From Liolophura sinensis (lineage: Eukaryota > Mollusca > Polyplacophora > Chitonida > Chitonidae): DNA of 64,000 bases. The DNA lies in the NCBI RefSeq assembly GCF_032854445.1, contig NC_088301.1:25838402-25902401 (forward strand). The letters run 5' to 3'. Shown piece by piece: positions 1 through 12,318 of this stretch (the stretch's first letter is position 1; each line of letters opens with the position of its first letter). The notes under the pieces are model-generated. The model was not told the DNA's origin. It saw only the letters and a program-made list of their open reading frames with translations, and did not search any database. Position numbers and translations under genes: made by a program.

Positions 1-211
1 TGTTGGACCAACTGCAGCACCAATGGTTACGAAGAGCGCTTTATCCAGTATTTGATTTTTTTTTTTTTTTTACTTTTGTTTTGTGACATACTCAAGAATT
101 TTATGGCCTGTATATTACAGACGAAGTAAATCTCAGACCTTTGGCAAGTTTATACAATGGCAAACTTTTATAGAATATGAATATAATGAATAATGAATAT
201 TTTAATGAATT

Positions 212-468
212 AATGAATTTATTTGATTGGTATTTTACGCCGTACTCAAGAATATTTCACTCATATGACAGCAGCCAGCATTATGGTGGGAGGAAACCAT
301 GCACAGCCTGGGGGAAAACAACGACCATCCTCTGCTGGGAGACCTCACGTACGGTCAAAGAGGAAACCAGCATGAGCTGGATTTGAACTCACAGCGACCG
401 CATTGGTGAGCTGCTTCTGGGTCATTACGCTGCGCTAGCTTGTTAACCAACTGAGCTACACAGGCCCC
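212..468 (-). mobile_element. RUDI/V-SINE-like element, near full length
   Basis: Minus orientation: tRNA-like head at 468 (GGGGCCTGTGTAGCTCAGTT), body with GGTTTCCTCCCACCATAATG, AT-rich tail near 212. This is the consensus element of the window; other copies were matched to it. Confidence 0.85.
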
Positions 469-1049
469 TTTATGAATATTAAGGGTGGGTCATAGGTCAC
501 TAGTGAGCTTCTTGTAACACCACACAAAGATGCACCATTGGGATTGCTACCAGGGCACAAAAACAATGATAGCAGAGAAGGTCATTCTTGATCCAGTGTA
601 ATCATAACCCCATTGTGTTTAAAGCATCAGAACTTTAAATATATGTACTTTTGAAATAACAGGTATAGTTTTATAATAGGCATTTCAAGAGTAGAAGGTT
701 TTTCGCTTGTGAACTAAAACAGAGAAGAAAAAATACACCAAATTCCACTTTGATTAATAGACAGTTTACTGAATTCTTCACATCTCTTACACTTTCATCA
801 TTCTCTCACACACTCACAGATTAATGATAACAGTACCCTACACCACTGTTACACACTCGTCTCAGGTTTGATTAATGGCCCAATGAACAATGCATTACTG
901 TTTGGGCCCTCTTGCTTTACAAAAGGAAACCCCTCATAAGCAGAAAATGTACTTTCTAAATTGTCCATCTTTTCACACAAAACAGCAGAACAAAATAACT
1001 CTCCTGCAGAGTAACACAGAACTGGGCCATTATGGAATAGATGCAATAT

Positions 1050-1219
1050 TTATTTATTCATTTATTTATTTGATTGGCGTTTTACGCCGTACTCAAGAAT
1101 ATTTCACTTATACGACGGTGGCCAATATTATGGCGGGTGGAAACCGGGCAGAGCTCGGGGGGGACACCCACAACCATCTGCACGTTGCTGTCAGACCTTC
1201 CCACGTACGGCCGGAGAAA
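1050..1219 (-). mobile_element. RUDI/V-SINE-like element, 5'-truncated
   Basis: Core and TTTA-rich tail present; the tRNA-like head is missing. Confidence 0.8.
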
Positions 1220-1694
1220 TAGACGCAATATGATGAACAAATGATTATTGTACAAATGCTTGGGACATTTAAACAAAATACTCTCTTTCTCTTTTTCTTT
1301 TTGAGACCATACTTCATGAATGGACATGGACACCAACATACAGCAGCAAATTACTTTCCTCAGCTTTAATGTAATTCCATGAACTAAGGACGTTCAACTC
1401 TCAATTATGATACACCAGATACTCAGCTTTGGGAAAAGACATCTATGTAAAGCACGATGTGAGGTAGTGCCTGACATTTTTTTTCGATAAGTACACAAGA
1501 AACAACTGATACACGATAGGGGAGTTGGGTTGCATCCACAATTCAATGACTGTGGACGTAAGTCTCACAAAACCTCTTATTATCTTACATTACCTGGCAT
1601 CCAGCTGACTGTCCTGTACCACAGCTTCCACAATCTGCTTAATTCTCACTGTTTCACCCACCTTACAGAACCACTTACGATTTTTTCATAACGT

Positions 1695-1700
1695 TTTATT
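1695..1700 (-). promoter_or_regulatory. polyadenylation signal AATAAA
   Basis: AATAAA on the minus strand about 40 nt past the stop codon of the KCNE-like frame, a normal position for the end of a short 3' UTR. Confidence 0.4.
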
Positions 1701-1739
1701 AATTTCTTTTCAGAAAAAAAAAATTTGAAATGTTCATAT

Positions 1740-2159
1740 TTAAACAATAGCAAGTGTCATTTCCACAGACGAATGCCTTGTTTCGCTGTCCTCATCGTCA
1801 AACACCGAGCCTTTCTCGTCTTCTTTGTGCTCACCCAGGTGTCGCACGCAGCGATCTGAAAACAACTTCTGCATTAAGAGTTTGTTCTGAAACTGAGGTG
1901 TATGGAAAGCGTCTCTCTTGATGAACTCGTTGAAGAAATTCCTCTGATCAGCTTCTTCTTGTTCGCGTCTCACATACTTGACCATCAGCACTACGATGCT
2001 AAAAGCATAGAACATGATGACGCAGACAATGTAGAGGAGAGCATTGGTGTGGTCAGAGACATTGGTCTGTAAGGGGATTGCCGTGATATTGGCTTGGCCT
2101 GACACGGTCAAGCTGTTATTGCACATGGTCGGCATGCTGACGCAGTCCATTGTAAGCAT
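1740..2159 (-). CDS. KCNE (MinK)-like single-pass membrane protein
   Basis: A 139-aa reading frame in one exon. Residues 1-40 contain three N-glycosylation sequons (NNS at 14, NIT at 24, NVS at 33). One hydrophobic segment lies at about 41-62 (starts LLYIVCVIMFYAF), followed by a basic stop-transfer stretch KYVRREQEE and then NFFNEFIKRDAF. This layout of glycosylated outer N-terminus, LY..V..F..F..V.LM..Y.R in the membrane and an F-N-x-[YF]-I-like cytoplasmic motif fits KCNE1-5, beta subunits of voltage-gated K+ channels that act at the plasma membrane. The length is within the family range. The frame is open upstream of the first ATG with possible acceptor AGs at about 2165-2175, so a 5' exon could exist. 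An AATAAA follows the stop. The KCNE call rests on pattern; another invertebrate type I protein is possible. Confidence 0.6.
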   Translation of the reverse strand: MLTMDCVSMPTMCNNSLTVSGQANITAIPLQTNVSDHTNALLYIVCVIMFYAFSIVVLMVKYVRREQEEADQRNFFNEFIKRDAFHTPQFQNKLLMQKLFSDRCVRHLGEHKEDEKGSVFDDEDSETRHSSVEMTLAIV

Positions 2160-2205
2160 TACAAAACTGCTCCTAAACCTTAATGATTACTTAATTGCAT
2201 TCATT

Positions 2206-2560
2206 AATGGCCACCTTAATGATTGTTACCGCTACTTTAATGATTGCTACAGTACTATCTCCTGAGTAGATCTGTTTACCATTCACTGGTATGGCTACCT
2301 TAATGATTGTAATGCTACTATTTGCAGAGTAGATTTGTAGCACTCGCTGATTCACCACCTTAATGATTGTAATGCTACTATTTGCAGAGTAGATTTGTAG
2401 CACTCGCTGATTCACCACCTTAATGACTGTAATGCTACTATTTGCAGAGTAGATTTGTAGCACTCGCTGATTCACCACCTTAATGATTGTAATGCTACTA
2501 TTTGCAGAGTAGATTTGTAGCACTCGCTGATTCACCACCTTAATGACTGTTACAATACTA
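2206..2560. repeat. 60-bp tandem array next to the KCNE-like gene
   Basis: About 5-6 units of CACCTTAATGATTGTAATGC ... CACTCGCTGATT, the inner four nearly identical, plus degenerate TTAATGATTG copies running toward the KCNE-like exon. Because 60 is divisible by 3, a minus-strand frame repeats a 20-residue motif (VVNQRVLQIYSANSS...). Confidence 0.9.
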
Positions 2561-3640
2561 TAATAATGATGGTTTCATTACCACTACTGCGTCAAGCCTG
2601 AAAACCCAAACCTGAACAATTACACATGTAGCACTCCTGCTGCTATAGGTATTGGTTCATACTGTTTTTCAAGTTGTCATTCAAAATACATATTGTCAAA
2701 TGCTGCAATATTTACAGTTTTGACTTTTCATACATTTGTACCCTCTAGTTCGTCTTTACACTCCCTTGCCACAACTGCCACATTACACGGTCTTTATCGA
2801 TCACTTATGGATCATCTGCCAGTTTCTGCCTTTCTCACAGTGTGTAGCTAACTGGAATCACAAAATTCTCCTAAATTTGCGACTTGCGACAACAATCCGC
2901 GTACATCTTACAGTTTGTTAAGATCTGGTTCCCCTCTGTCCACAGCCAAACACGTTCTGCTGAGAGACCTAAAGGTGACAAGTGAGGAGAAAGTCAACCC
3001 TTGCACGTCATCTGGAGCTTAATCTGGTGATTCCGTCTCCTGGGGGATCCCTCTGTCACCTGGAGGATCCCTCAGAGCACAATGAAGATCCCAATAACAC
3101 CTGACGGATCCCAGCGCCACCTGATTCTTCACTGTCTTCTCCAAGGAGGCAGCAAGAAATGTGGTCCAAATTCTAAAACAGAAGGCAAGATTTAAAGGTT
3201 AAAGTGATATTTAAAAGAGTCTTCAACAGAGCTAAATAAAAGAATTTTTTTTGGGGGGGGGGAGGGGGGAGAGGGTAAACTGATATAGGGTTTGAATTTC
3301 AATGGTTACATGTGACCACTGAATGCCCTGGTTTTAGCCTCTATTCTTTCATATTATTTTATTTTACTTATTTGGTCTGATATCTGAAGACTATGCCGTA
3401 CACATTTACACATGCAGAAATGGGGAGATGTAAATCAATACATGCAACTCTCCATCCCCAACGAGCTTCCCATGGTGGCAAAACAAATGTGACAATGATG
3501 ACGTGTTCCCAAGGTGACACAACAAATGTGACAATAATGACGTGTTTAACACCTCCAGTCTTGCACCTGCCTGTGCATCCGAGAGGTGATGTCAGCAAGT
3601 AGTACAAAATAGAGCATGTAAGCGTATACCTATACACAAT
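2561..3640. other. No gene recognised; possible 5' exon region of the KCNE-like gene
   Basis: 3040-3180 holds several GGATCCC motifs ending, on the minus strand, just after CTTCTGTTTTAG, so a noncoding exon of the minus-strand gene is conceivable. At 3480-3545 an ACAAATGTGACAAT.ATGACG motif is duplicated. Confidence 0.2.
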
Positions 3641-3689
3641 ACACCTTGGCAGAGTTTGTAATTTTGAGCTCTTGTCGTCAACACATACA

Positions 3690-3860
3690 TTTATTTATTT
3701 ATTTATTTGAGAGGTGTTTTAAGCCGTACTCAAGAATATTTCACTTATATGACTGCGGCCAGCATCATGGTGGGAGGAAACCAGACAGAACCCGACGAAA
3801 ACCCATGACCGTTGCATGTTGCTGGCAGACCTTCCCATGTACGGTGGGAGAGGAAGCTAG
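3690..3860 (-). mobile_element. RUDI/V-SINE-like element, 5'-truncated
   Basis: Tail, GGTTTCCTCCCACCATGATG core and central part only. Confidence 0.8.
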
Positions 3861-5754
3861 ACAACACATGTGTCTATATCCTTCCAGAACTGGGAATGCA
3901 CAGTGTTATGACCAAAACATACACAAATCTAGTCTAGCAATTTACAAACTTTGCCACCAAAACGCATATTCCTGTTTTTAGCCTTCACAAAAGATATACC
4001 TCTGCAGAGCTTAATACAATAATTTTGCAACCAAAGCATGAAGGGCCTCAGTTGTAAACAGTTTTCCAATCAAAATATATATATATATATCAGGCAAACA
4101 CTGTACTTAGCATAAAAATTTACCTAAAGAAGTGCATAAATAAATAAACATAGATATCCTACCTTTTAAAAAAAACCCACCTTTCTTAAATAAACAGAAG
4201 TCTTAGTCAAAATCATAAACTTGGTCATGGACAAAATACAGCATCTTCCCTTACTGAGCTTGAAACACGGTACCCTATTGCCTTGTCCAGCAGAACATAC
4301 CCATAGTGTCAATGCTCTACATATCCTTTTACTACCATGTTCATTGCCTTCAAACTCTAATCTAACATCTCTTATCTCCGAAACCTTTCTCACAATGTTG
4401 ACAGTGCTGGAATGGAGGAAGTATCGGAGTACACAACAGATAGAGAACGGTGATTCGCCACAAATGTCCAATAAAAACAAAGGTGACCAAACCATTATGG
4501 GCTTGCTGGCCCATGGGCACTTCTGTGGGGATTGTCCTTTACTAAGATGAAGCCATCAGGAAGTGTTGCTTCCATTGGACAGCCCCTGGCCAAACCATTT
4601 TATTAGTAAGGCTCTCTCTAAAGCTGTAAAGGTCAGCTGCAGCTAGCGACTGGTATTCCACCTTTACTAATGTCACTCTAACCAATTCGCCAGTCAAAAT
4701 ACTAATTGAAGGCAAACCTTTTGCAAACACTGAGTTTTCCTGAAGAATTAACTGCTTTGCAACAAGTGACTGCATTAAACCCAGATCTGGGGTTAAACAA
4801 AGCAATTTATCCTGACATACACACACACACACACACACACTTTCCCCATCATAATTAATAGAGACCAAAAAAAAAATCACCTGTTCACCGCCAGAATTTC
4901 AGCATCAATCACTTGCCTTGTTCTTCTTTCGTTATGACCTACAGTCTCACAAAACACTCTCCGTCCTTCATCCCCGTTTGCCAGGCACTACTACTCTTGC
5001 AAATTTTTAAGCTTATTGATCAACCCCTCTACATGTTATCACACCGTCAAGCCGTCATGAATATCTTGCACCTCCGGTTCCCTCCCGCAAATTTATTCAT
5101 AGAAGCCGTTCTTAAGTCACAATAACTAGTCTGCTTATTCCTGACTGAACTGCCAATGTTTGTCAGGTCATAAAACGAAAATCAATGTCAAAGTGAGTCA
5201 TGAGGAGTGTCATTTCCTGCTGGTATAAAAATTGTCCCCATCAGTGGACATATGAGCCAGAGAATGGTACAAAAAACAAAAAGCCATGTGATTAGCTAAT
5301 TAGTTTGAAGACAGGATTACCTATTTCTTCTCATTCATAGAAAATCTCTTTCTCCATTTCAAACATCAAAAGGAATGTAGCATTAATTAAGAACGAAGAG
5401 AAAGTTAATGAAAATTAATTAATCAGAAGACAGGAGTCTACCTGGACTATACTGAGGCAAAGGCTGAAATAGAACCATGAAATCATGTAGGTACCAACCG
5501 TGAACTGAATGTTCATGTAGCTGATTTCCTTTCAATATCTCACTTGTGTCAAATCTCACTGTGATTTTTGTACTTTTATTTTTTTTTAAAGCCCTACTTT
5601 TACTGAAATGGACCAGACCGAAAGCAATGACGACGTGTGTTTCCTATACATGATGTCAAGGTGTGCTTTCAAAAGTCTGAAAAAACTTCGACGACAATGT
5701 GTAGCTGGAGCTATTTCGAAGGAGTTAATTTGGGGCCCATGTATTTTTTAATAC
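3861..5754. other. No gene recognised
   Basis: AT-rich sequence with short (AT)n and (AC)n runs; open frames here are short and without splice or family support. Confidence 0.4.
4818..4841. repeat. (AC)n microsatellite
   Basis: About 12 dinucleotide units. Confidence 0.9.
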
Positions 5755-6858
5755 ATTATTCACCTGGTAGCTGCTACTGTACTGTATCCGTGACACACAG
5801 TTATCCCCATGCAGTATGCCTGTTGTTAGCTAGCAGCATGTCACTGAACACTATTCACCTGGTAAATACTACTGTACTGTATCTGTGGCACACAGTAATC
5901 CCCACGCAGTATGCCTGTTGTTAGCTAGCAGCATGTCACTGAACACTATTCACCTGGTAGATACTACTGTACTGTATCTGTGGCACACAGTAATCTCCAT
6001 GCAGTATGCCTGTTGTTAGCTAGCAGCATGTCACTAAACACTATTCACCTGGTAGCTACTACTGTACTGTATCCGTGACACACAGTAATCCCCATGCAGT
6101 ATGCCTGTTGTTAGCTAGCAGCATGTCACTAAACACTATTCACCTGGTAGCTACTACTGTACTGTATCCGTGACACACAGTAATCCCCATGCAGTATGCC
6201 TGTTGTTAGCTAGCAGCATGTCACTGAACACTATTCACCTGGTAGGTACTACTGTACTGTATCCGTGACACACAGTAATCCCCATGCAGTATGCCTGTTC
6301 TTAGCTAGCAGCATGTTACTAAACACTATTCACCTAGTAGCTACTACTGTACTGTATCCGTGACACACAGTAATCCCCACGCAGTATGCCTGATGTTAGC
6401 TAGCAGCATGTCACTGAACACTATTCACCTGGTAGGTACTACTGTACTGTATCCGTGACACACAGTAATCCCCATGCAGTATGCCTGTTCTTAGCTAGCA
6501 GCATGTTACTAAACACTATTCACCTAGTAGCTACTACTGTACTGTATCCGTGACACACAGCAATCCCCATGCAGTATGCCTGTTGTTAGCTAGCAGCATG
6601 TCACTAAACACTATTCACCTGGTAGCTACTACTGTACTGTATCCGTGACACACAGTAATGCCCATGCAGTATGCCTGTTGTTAGCTAGCAGCATGTTACT
6701 AAACACTATTCACCTGGTAGCTACTACTGTACTGTATCCGTGGCACACAGTAATCCCCATGCAGTATGCCTGTTGTTAGCTAGCAGCATGTTACTAAACA
6801 CTATTCACCTGGTAGCTACTACTGTACTGTATCCGTGGCACACAGTAATCCCCATGCA
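5755..6858. repeat. 95-bp satellite, 12 units
   Basis: CACCT anchors fall every 95 bp exactly, from 5761 to 6806, with few substitutions. Consensus includes GGTAGCTACTACTGTACTGT and GTTGTTAGCTAGCAGCATGT. Two adjacent variants (GGTAGGTACT plus TTCTTAGC, then CCTAGTAG) occur as a 190-bp block repeated at 6236 and 6426. Confidence 0.95.
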
Positions 6859-9167
6859 GAGAACAGCAGGCATTGTACAGCTAAGCAAAGGGACACAGGA
6901 AGATATTTACAGCTATCTACTCCTCCGCTATCTTTTTACATCAATCTTCATTGTCATCAATATATGTCAACAGGGAAGTTTTTCAAATGCCCAGAAAAAA
7001 AAATTCCATACAATCCACCTGAATGAAGATAATCAGCTTTGTCCATGCTAGAAACATACATATTTCCTACAAACAAACCTACATGGGGACATACATTATT
7101 ACAAGTAGGTGCCGGCAGCCTGAACAAATAAAAAGAAAATATTTAGTACAGGTTTTCCCGCCAAATGATTATAATAATAAATGATTATAACAATAAATGA
7201 TTATAATAATAAATGATTATAATAATAAATGATTATAATAATAATCATCTTTGTCTACACAATCATTAACTTATATCCCACAACTCATACCTGGGGCTTT
7301 TTGATGATAACCGAAGATGAGTGGTTGCTTTCAGCTACAACCATCGATTAATAAGAGGACATAAACTGGTGGTTTGCACCCTCAACCATTAACAAGTTAC
7401 TATTCAACATACATATCCACATAATAGCCTTTATACCAATGTCCAGCTTATGATGATCAAATTATTTAACTTTCACTTTTTAAGTTAGAAATGTATTGCA
7501 TTAGTTTCACCTAAAGATCAGCTTTTCTGAAGTGAAACAGTTTTCTTGATTCTGATTTTGATTCATCCACATTATAAAGAACCGCTTAAGATTTGTGAAG
7601 TATGATTAATTTCTTATGATAAAAACAACTTAGTGTTGGCATCAAAAGTATCATTTTAAGACCCTCGCGTGATTCTGAAGGTGCATATTTACAGGCTTAA
7701 ACTTAAGGTGAAATAAAGTATGTACTGTAAATCTTCTAATTTTCAGGAGAGATATCAGGCGTGATGAAAGCAAAAAATTGCCTTTTTGTCCAAAAAAACA
7801 GTAAAGCTATGCATATGTTGTTCATTAGATTGTCTGATCATGTGAGAAAAGAAAAGCTGTGTATTCCTGTTGCAATTACCCTAAATGACATAAAAATCTG
7901 ACCACAAAAGAGCAAATAAATGAAGATATTATTTCTGGAGCTAAAATTTACATTTTCCCAGTAGGATATCATCCTACCTTCCAAACACCCCTCAAAGAAC
8001 CTTTCTAAATTCAACAGAACTCCCAGAATCTGGAAAAAGGAGCAACTTAGTCATGGACAAATTTTTAGGTTATTTAGGTAGGTAGATATTATTCATTAGA
8101 TGGCCTAACCATATGAAAAAAGAGAACAATTACATACATACTGGCTAAAACAAGCAGACCAAACATCCTAAAAATTAGAAGAATTACAGTACTCCAGCTA
8201 CAACCCACATCACTGGGGCTTGATAGGTCTTGTGGTTTCTTCCCAGCAGCATCTGGTGTCTGTCCAACATCAGACTTATGGAAATATCAACCAAGTCTAT
8301 TAGCCTTATCAAGGACACTTCAGTCTAGTTATCAGCCTCCTTTAGACGGCATGGTCAGCTGCCATGTGATTAAGTCTGCATGCATATCCATACTCAAGTG
8401 GCTGGGCGCAAGATAATTAGTCCAGTCAGCATCTGATGCATGTATGCAGAAATGGTGCGGACAAGCTTACATACTACGGCAATTCTTCAACCTTTTCGCA
8501 TGTTGGCAAGGTGTTTATTCAAACGGATCCCGAAGGCATTATTCTGTGTTTACAAAATAAAATTGTACTTATTGTGAAGCCATGGATCTGGCCAATCCAA
8601 AAACTGATGTAATCTTGTTTCCAAAATCAAACTAAAAATGTGCATAAATTGCACGAAAAGATGCTCTGTCATATTTAAAAAGGAATTAGGGAAGCTCGGT
8701 AACCTGATCACAAACTGGTGATGGGAGGTGCAAGAAAGATGTCAAACAATACAAAATGGTCAATGTTCAGCGTGACTTTAAAAAAGCTAAAAAGGGCGCC
8801 ATCAATGACAAATCCGTTTGCCTTTTTTAATGGAATACATTGTCCACTATGTGTTCATGCACATCAACATGAACACGCTGCATTCAGATAAATATTTGCC
8901 CGATAGCGCCATTTGGCGGGAATTCCTTCTTCTTCTATGACACCTCACATTTCCTGTATAACTCAGTGGATTCCAGGTCATACACATTTGCGGATATCAT
9001 GGAGCTGAATTTAGCAGAATGACAGTGTATTCCCGCAGCTGCTGACACACCAAATAGCCACACATACAGAATCAAATCAAATGTCTCAATTCACATATGT
9101 ATGTGGATTGAATGCAAAATGAATGGAAGCAAATCGTTCACAGAAACTTATGCCAGCAACATGCGGA
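6859..9167. other. No gene recognised
   Basis: Contains a dispersed segment (about 7510-7740) that recurs in diverged form at 12590-12810 (TTAGTGTTG.CATCA...GTATCATTTTAA). Otherwise featureless. Confidence 0.4.
7164..7244. repeat. 16-bp AT-rich minisatellite
   Basis: Five copies of ATGATTATAATAATAA. Confidence 0.9.
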
Positions 9168-9286
9168 TTGTCATGGGTTTTGTCCAGGCTCTGCCCGGTT
9201 TCCTCCCACCATAATGCTGGCTGCCATCATATAAATGATATATTCCTCAGTACACTAATCAAATCAAATAAATAAATAAATAACAG
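9168..9286 (+). mobile_element. RUDI/V-SINE-like element, 3' part
   Basis: Plus orientation, from the central region to the AAATAAATAAAT tail. Confidence 0.75.
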
Positions 9287-9741
9287 AAAGTGGTGTGTCT
9301 ACAGCTGTAATAAATGGGAATGGATACGCATTTTGTATCAATATATCAATGCGTGGTCTCTTTAATTCCCGCAAGCTATACTGGAATGTGAGACTCAAGG
9401 ACGATTAACACAGGTGGTCCAAATGACAGTAGAACACATCATTTTCGTCTTCTCCATTGTGAAATATTGTGTTGTCATTAGGAAGGAATTCCCACTGAAG
9501 AGCGGCTACTGGAATTATAACACTATACTTTAACGAGAAACAGTGACTCCACAAGCATACAGATCGGAATGTCCTTTAATAATTTTCACTTCACCGAGTT
9601 GATTCTGTGGTCTGAGGAAATCTGAATATAAATACAGTGCGTCCAAACCAGTCTGCAGTGATGTGCATTGGAAAGCACAGAAAGTGAATACCTATAATAT
9701 GCTTCTGTCAGTACATACCACTCTTTCACTTTCTCGCTTAC

Positions 9742-9826
9742 CTTTCCAGGAATAGCTGTGATTAATGGCAAGGTACAGCTACAGACAGGGATTAATACAA
9801 CATAGTCCCAGGTATAGATGAGCACA
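9742..9826 (-). CDS. Exon-like segment at the left end of the 125-bp array
   Basis: 85 nt open in one frame (VLIYTWDYVVLIPVCSC then TLPLITAIPGK) between ATGCAG and GTAAGC. Its acceptor, first bases (TGTGCTCAT) and the downstream intron resemble array units. It needs phase 2 on entry, which does not match the exon at 12150-12191, so it may be a divergent array unit rather than a true exon. Confidence 0.2.
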
Positions 9827-9827
9827 C

Positions 9828-12110
9828 TGCATGAAACAAAGTGTTAATTACTGTCAGTTCTTTCTACCATATCGATTCCGTCACTATCTCTCCCTCATTT
9901 ACCTCTCAAGTAATCAATATAGTAAATGACAATTTAACAGCACATGAAAACACTGCATAAAAAAAGTGTTAATTACTTTCAGTTCTTTCTACCATATCGA
10001 TTCCGTCACTATCTCTCCCTCATTTACCTCTCAAGTAATCAATATAGTAAATGACAATTTAACAGTACATGAGAACACTGCATAAAAAAAGTGTTAATTA
10101 CTGTCAGTTCTTTCTACCTTATCATTGCCATCACTACCTCTCCTTCATTTACCTCTCAAGTAATCATTACAGTAAATGACAATTTAACAGTACATGAGAA
10201 CACTGCATAAAAAAAGTGTTAATTACTTTCAGTTCTTTCTACCATATCGATGCCATCACTACCTCTCCTTCATTTACCTTTCAAGTAATCATTACAGTAA
10301 ATGACAATTTAACAGTACATGAGAACAACAAATGAGAAAAAGTGTTAATTACTGTCAGAACTGTCTACCATATCCATGCCATCACTACCTCTCCTTCATT
10401 TACCTCTCAAGTAATCATTACAGTAAATGACAATTTACCAGTGCATGAGAACACTGCATATAAAAAGTGTTAATTACTTTCAGTTCTTTCTACCATATCC
10501 ATGCCATCACTACCTCTCCTTCATTTACCTCTCAAGTAATCATTACAGTAAATGACAATTTACCAGTGCATGAGAACACTGCATAAAAAAAGTGTTAATT
10601 ACTTTCAGTTCTTTCTACCATATCCATGCCATCACTACCTCTCCTTCATTTACCTCTCAAGTAATCATTACAGTAAATGACAATTTACCAGTGCACGAGA
10701 ACACTGCATATAAAAAGCACTAATTACTTTCAGTTCTTTCTACCATATCCATGCCATCACTACCTCTCCTTCATTTACCTTTCAAGTAATCATTACAGTA
10801 AATGACAATTTACCAGTGCATGAGAACACTGCATAAAAAAAGTGTTAATTACTTTCAGTACTGTCTACCATATCGATGCCATCACTACCTCTCGCTCATT
10901 TACCTTTCAAGTAATCATTATAGTAAATGACAATTTAACAGTACATGAGAACAACAAATGAGAAAAAGTGTTAATTACTTTCAGTTCTTTCTACCATATC
11001 GATGCCATCACTACCTCTCGCTCATTTACCTCTCAAGTAATCATTACAGTAAATGACAATTTACCAGTGCATGAGAACACTGCATAAAAAAAGTGTTAAT
11101 TACTTTCAGTACTGTCTACCATATCGATGCCATCACTACCTCTCGCTCATTTACCTCTCAAGTAATCATTATAGTAAATGACAATTTAACAGTACATGAG
11201 AACAACAAATGAGAAAAAGTGTTAATTACTTTCAGTTCTTTCTACCATATCGATGCCATCACTACCTCTCGCTCATTTACCTCTCAAGTAATCATTACAG
11301 TAAATGACAATTTACCAGTGCATGAGAACACTGCATAAAAAAAGTGTTAATTACTTTCAGTACTGTCTACCATATCGATGCCATCACTACCTCTCGCTCA
11401 TTTACCTTTCAAGTAATCATTATAGTAAATGACAATTTAACAGTACATGAGAACAACAAATGAGAAAAAGTGTTAATTACTGTCAGTACTGTCTACCATA
11501 TCGATGCCATCACTACCTCTCCCTCATTTACCTCTCAAGTAATCATTACAGTAAATGACAATTTAACAGTACATGAGAACACTGCATAAAAAAAGGGTTA
11601 ATTACTGTCAGTAATGTCTACCATATCCATGCCATCACTATCTCTCCTTCATTTACCTCTCAAGTAATCATTACAGTAAATGACAATTTACCAGTGCACG
11701 AGAACACTGCATATAAAAAGCGCTAATTACTTTCAGTTCTTTCTACCATATCCATGCCATCACTACCTCTCCTTCATTTACCTTTCAAGTAATCATTACA
11801 GTAAATGACAATTTACCAGTGCATGAGAACACTGCATATAAAAAGTGTTAATTACTGTCAGTTCTTTCTACCATATCGATGCCATCACTACCTCTCCCTC
11901 ATTTACCTCTCAAGTAATCATTACAGTAAATGACAATTTAACAGTACATGAGGACACCAAATGAGCAAAAGTGTTAATTACTGTTGGCACTTTCTACCAT
12001 ATTGATGCCATCACTACCTCACCCCCATTTACCTCTCAACTAATCATGACAGTTAATGATAATATAACGTTAGATGGTGTCACTGCATGAGACAAAACAT
12101 TACGTAATGC
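9828..12110. repeat. 125-bp tandem array, 18 units, each with splice-like borders on the minus strand
   Basis: Anchors GTGTTAATTACT recur every 125-126 bp from 9841 to 11971. On the minus strand a typical unit reads CACTTTTTTTATGCAG (acceptor-like), 50 nt, then TTGAGAG|GTAAATGAG (donor-like). Five units have lost the acceptor AG (variant AACAACAAATGAG). Two variants alternate as a 251-bp dimer at 10842, 11093 and 11344. The unit resembles the exon and flanks at 12085-12215. Confidence 0.9.
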
Positions 12111-12149
12111 TAGAGCATTAAATCGTATCGATTCCATCTACCCAGTTAC

Positions 12150-12191
12150 CTCTTCTGCAATCAATGCAATGGCAAAGGTACCTGTGGATTC
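12150..12191 (-). CDS. Possible FANCD2-like exon, founder of the 125-bp array
   Basis: 42 nt, phase 0 in and out, ESTGTFAIALIAEE, between CATCAACCAG and GTAACT. It continues the phase of the exon at 12319-12507. Its 3' half, donor and following intron (ATGG.ATCGATA) are recognisable in every unit of the neighbouring array. Confidence 0.35.
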
Positions 12192-12318
12192 CTGGTTGAT
12201 GTTTGATGAGCAGTAAGTGCTAATGTCAGTAAATGGTCGTCCTTGACACCTACATGTACACTAATAATTACCTGGCAGGCCTACATTTAATTAACTGCTC
12301 TTCATCCAGGCGACTTAC

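Noticed and set aside
2191-2538. 115-codon minus-strand frame with a 20-residue repeat
   Set aside because: Explained by the 60-bp period; it is out of frame with the KCNE-like gene and has no recognisable domain, so I list only the array.
9828-12110. CRISPR-like reading of the regular 125-bp array
   Set aside because: Units are contiguous, with no unique spacers, and the genome is eukaryotic; it is a minisatellite.
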